A stretch of 64,000 nucleotides of DNA from NCBI RefSeq assembly GCF_020075495.1, contig NZ_JABYQT010000004.1:310001-374000 (forward strand), given 5' to 3'. The notes under the pieces were generated by a model. It was not told the origin of the DNA. It saw only the letters and a list, made by a program, of their open reading frames with translations, and searched no databases. This DNA comes from Vreelandella aquamarina. Its GTDB lineage: Bacteria; Pseudomonadota; Gammaproteobacteria; Pseudomonadales; Halomonadaceae. This document shows, piece after piece, positions 62,433-64,000 of the stretch. The translations under genes and the position numbers were made by a program. Numbering within the stretch: the stretch's first letter is position 1; the number at the start of each line of letters is the position of its first letter.

Positions 62433-63197
62433 ATGAATTGTGTGGTGGATGCTCTATCGTTGGCGCGAGAGGCGGATCGACACGAGGAAGGCGAACTCAT
62501 TCTTGTCGTGGATAACGATGACGAGAGCCGCGCGCATATTTGTCACTACCTGAACACCATGGGATATCGCACGCGAGGGGCGGCCAACGCCCGCGAAATG
62601 TGGGCGCGGCTCGATGACAGCGTGGTACTGGTACTGCTCGAACATCTGCTGCCGGGTGAGGATGGGTTGAGCCTGTGCCGGACCTTGAGTTACCAGGCCA
62701 GTGTGTCGATCATCATGCTAAGTGCTCAAGGGTCAGCAGCCGAGCGCATCATCGGCCTTGAAATGGGCGCAGACGACTACCTGTGCAAGCCGTTTGAGCC
62801 CCGCGAGTTGGTGGCTCGCATTCGTGCGGTGCGCCGCCGTACCACCTCGGTACACCAGCCCAAACCGGCCGCAGTGACCGAGCGCTGCTTTTCCGGCTGG
62901 TGCCTGGATCTACAGCTTCGCCGACTGCGCTCGCCACAGGGGCACGCCATCGACCTCACTCGCTCGGATTTCATGGTGCTCAAGGCGCTGAGCGAAACCC
63001 CCAACCGGATCATCAGCCGCGACGAGCTGAGCCGCTGTGCCTTTGGTCGGGAATGTCATATCAATGACCGCGCCATCGATGTCTGCATCAGCCGCTTGCG
63101 TCATTATCTGGAGGATAACGCCCGCCACCCTCGCTTCATTCGCACCGTGCGCAATGAAGGATACCTGCTTGAATTCTCCTCCTCTGCGCCTGAATGA
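62433..63197 (+). CDS. OmpR/PhoB-type response regulator with Glu at the phosphorylation site
   Basis: 254 residues. The receiver domain (about 22-140) opens with LILVVDNDDESRAHI, and the phosphoacceptor position reads VLVLLEHLLPGEDGL, with Glu70 where Asp is expected. The switch Ser (IMLSAQ) and Lys (YLCKPFEPREL) remain. A C-terminal winged helix follows (about 155-250; DLTRSDFMVLKALSETPNRIISRDEL; RAIDVCISRLRHYLED). Glu can mimic a phosphorylated Asp, so this may be a constitutively active or phosphorylation-independent regulator. No kinase gene is adjacent. It is divergent from the siderophore receptor. I chose ATG 62433 (GGGGC upstream); an in-frame TTG at 62388 lies 45 bases earlier. Confidence 0.87.
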   Translation: MNCVVDALSLAREADRHEEGELILVVDNDDESRAHICHYLNTMGYRTRGAANAREMWARLDDSVVLVLLEHLLPGEDGLSLCRTLSYQASVSIIMLSAQGSAAERIIGLEMGADDYLCKPFEPRELVARIRAVRRRTTSVHQPKPAAVTERCFSGWCLDLQLRRLRSPQGHAIDLTRSDFMVLKALSETPNRIISRDELSRCAFGRECHINDRAIDVCISRLRHYLEDNARHPRFIRTVRNEGYLLEFSSSAPE

Positions 63198-63394
63198 TGC
63201 GCATGCCTGACGAGTGACCGAGCGATAGTGTTTGCGCCATAACGCGTTCAGAAGAGCGGCAGGCGATGCGTTTTCCCGGCTTTGTGAATATTGCGCTATC
63301 TTGATGAAGTGCTTGAGCGCAGGGGGCAGCAAGCCGGTTGAGCGGCGGGTGCCTGTGCCTGTAGTGGAGGTTGCTGAACCGATCAGGAGATCCA

Positions 63395-64000
63395 ATGGCT
63401 GAGCAACGCATACTCATTCTGTCTGGCGGTAACGCGCTGGGTGCCTACCAGGGCGGGGCGTATGAAACGCTGCACGAACAGGGCTTCCATCCTGAGCAGA
63501 TCTTCGCTGCTTCCATTGGCGCAATCAATGCGGCGCTGATTGCCGGCAACCCGCCCGCAAAACGCATGGAGGCTCTGAGCCGCTTTTGGCATACCGCCGT
63601 ACAAAACGGGGCGTGGGCATTTGGCCCTGTCTGGATGAATGCCTGGGAGAGCAAGCGCAGCCGTGCCCTGAAGAGTCTGCTGCTTGGTAGCCCTGCGGTT
63701 TATCACGCGCGGTTTCCCGATGTTTTGACCATGCTGTCGGCCTCGCCTACCGATACCGGCCTCTACGACCTCGCCCCCTTGCGTGAAAGCCTGGAGCAGT
63801 TGGTGGATTGGACGCGGCTGAATAACGGTGAAATCAGGCTGGTCATCGTCGCCGTGGACGCCAATAGCGGAGAGGAGATACGTTTCGATACCGCTACATC
63901 CTCTATCAATACTGACCATTTATTGGCAAGTTGCGGGTTTATCCCCTTTTTCCCGCCAACACAGATCGATGGCCAGCTGGTGGTTGATGGGGGCATGGCC
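63395..64000 (+). CDS. Patatin-like phospholipase, N-terminal 202 residues (runs off the window)
   Basis: The protein opens with ILILSGGNALGAYQGGAYETL, the glycine-rich oxyanion-hole loop. The nucleophile is Ser40 in AASIGAINAA (a GxSxG variant with Ala first), and the catalytic Asp lies in VVDGGMA at the very end of the window. It is a serine acyl hydrolase acting on phospholipids or similar esters. AGGAGA precedes ATG 63395. The rest of the gene is beyond position 64000. Confidence 0.9.
   Translation, partial: MAEQRILILSGGNALGAYQGGAYETLHEQGFHPEQIFAASIGAINAALIAGNPPAKRMEALSRFWHTAVQNGAWAFGPVWMNAWESKRSRALKSLLLGSPAVYHARFPDVLTMLSASPTDTGLYDLAPLRESLEQLVDWTRLNNGEIRLVIVAVDANSGEEIRFDTATSSINTDHLLASCGFIPFFPPTQIDGQLVVDGGMA

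Overview
The window is 64 kb of high-GC gammaproteobacterial chromosome. Protein families (compatible-solute type BCCT carrier, TAXI and DctP TRAP transporters, FdsGBACD formate dehydrogenase, the urt/ure block, a DUF481 salt-associated outer membrane protein) and codon use point to a halophile of the Halomonas/Vreelandella group. This is an inference from family composition, since no 16S rRNA is present.

Layout. 1-6.6 kb: end of trhO, an IclR regulator, a YqaA/DedA membrane protein, a large MscS channel, divergent folM-like and folK-like genes, and an isolated short flagellin. 6.7-12.5 kb: a tight three-gene operon (class III aminotransferase, YdiJ-type D-2-hydroxyglutarate dehydrogenase, HglS/YdcJ 2-oxoadipate dioxygenase/decarboxylase) that together spells the last steps of lysine catabolism, 2-aminoadipate to 2-oxoglutarate. 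12.5-16.5 kb: a LysR regulator and a TAXI-type TRAP transporter. Its binding protein appears circularly permuted, and its permease has an apparent frameshift in an A9 tract. 16.9-28 kb: a BCCT carrier with a terminator in its leader, an NMT1/THI5-type ABC importer, a DUF481 protein, and a CitA/CitB-like two-component pair beside tctCBA. 28.2-39.8 kb: urtABCDE and ureDABCEFG, each preceded by a good sigma-54 promoter match, with a palindromic repeat between ureC and ureE. 40-47.3 kb: fdsGBACD (minus strand) and a divergent ModE-like/periplasmic-binding-fold regulator. 47.4-53 kb: DctPQM TRAP transporter, an FAD-linked 2-hydroxyacid dehydrogenase, and a second, orphan DctP. 53.15 kb: tRNA-Arg(CCG). 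53.3-56.8 kb: a lower-GC minus-strand cluster (JAB protease-like, OGFr-related, gamma-glutamylcyclotransferase, WYL regulator, truncated DUF2201-like). 57-64 kb: BrkB/YihY, an HxlR-regulated NAD(P)-binding plus NTF2-like pair, a TonB siderophore receptor, an atypical response regulator with Glu at the phosphorylation site, and a patatin cut by the window end.

How it works together. The region is dominated by scavenging. Six binding-protein or secondary importers feed organic acids, urea and solutes to neighbouring catabolic enzymes. Urea is imported and hydrolysed under probable NtrC/sigma-54 control, formate is oxidised to give NADH, and 2-aminoadipate is funnelled to 2-oxoglutarate.

The strongest candidates for something new are the permuted TAXI receptor (15552-16547) and the five-gene low-GC cluster behind tRNA-Arg.
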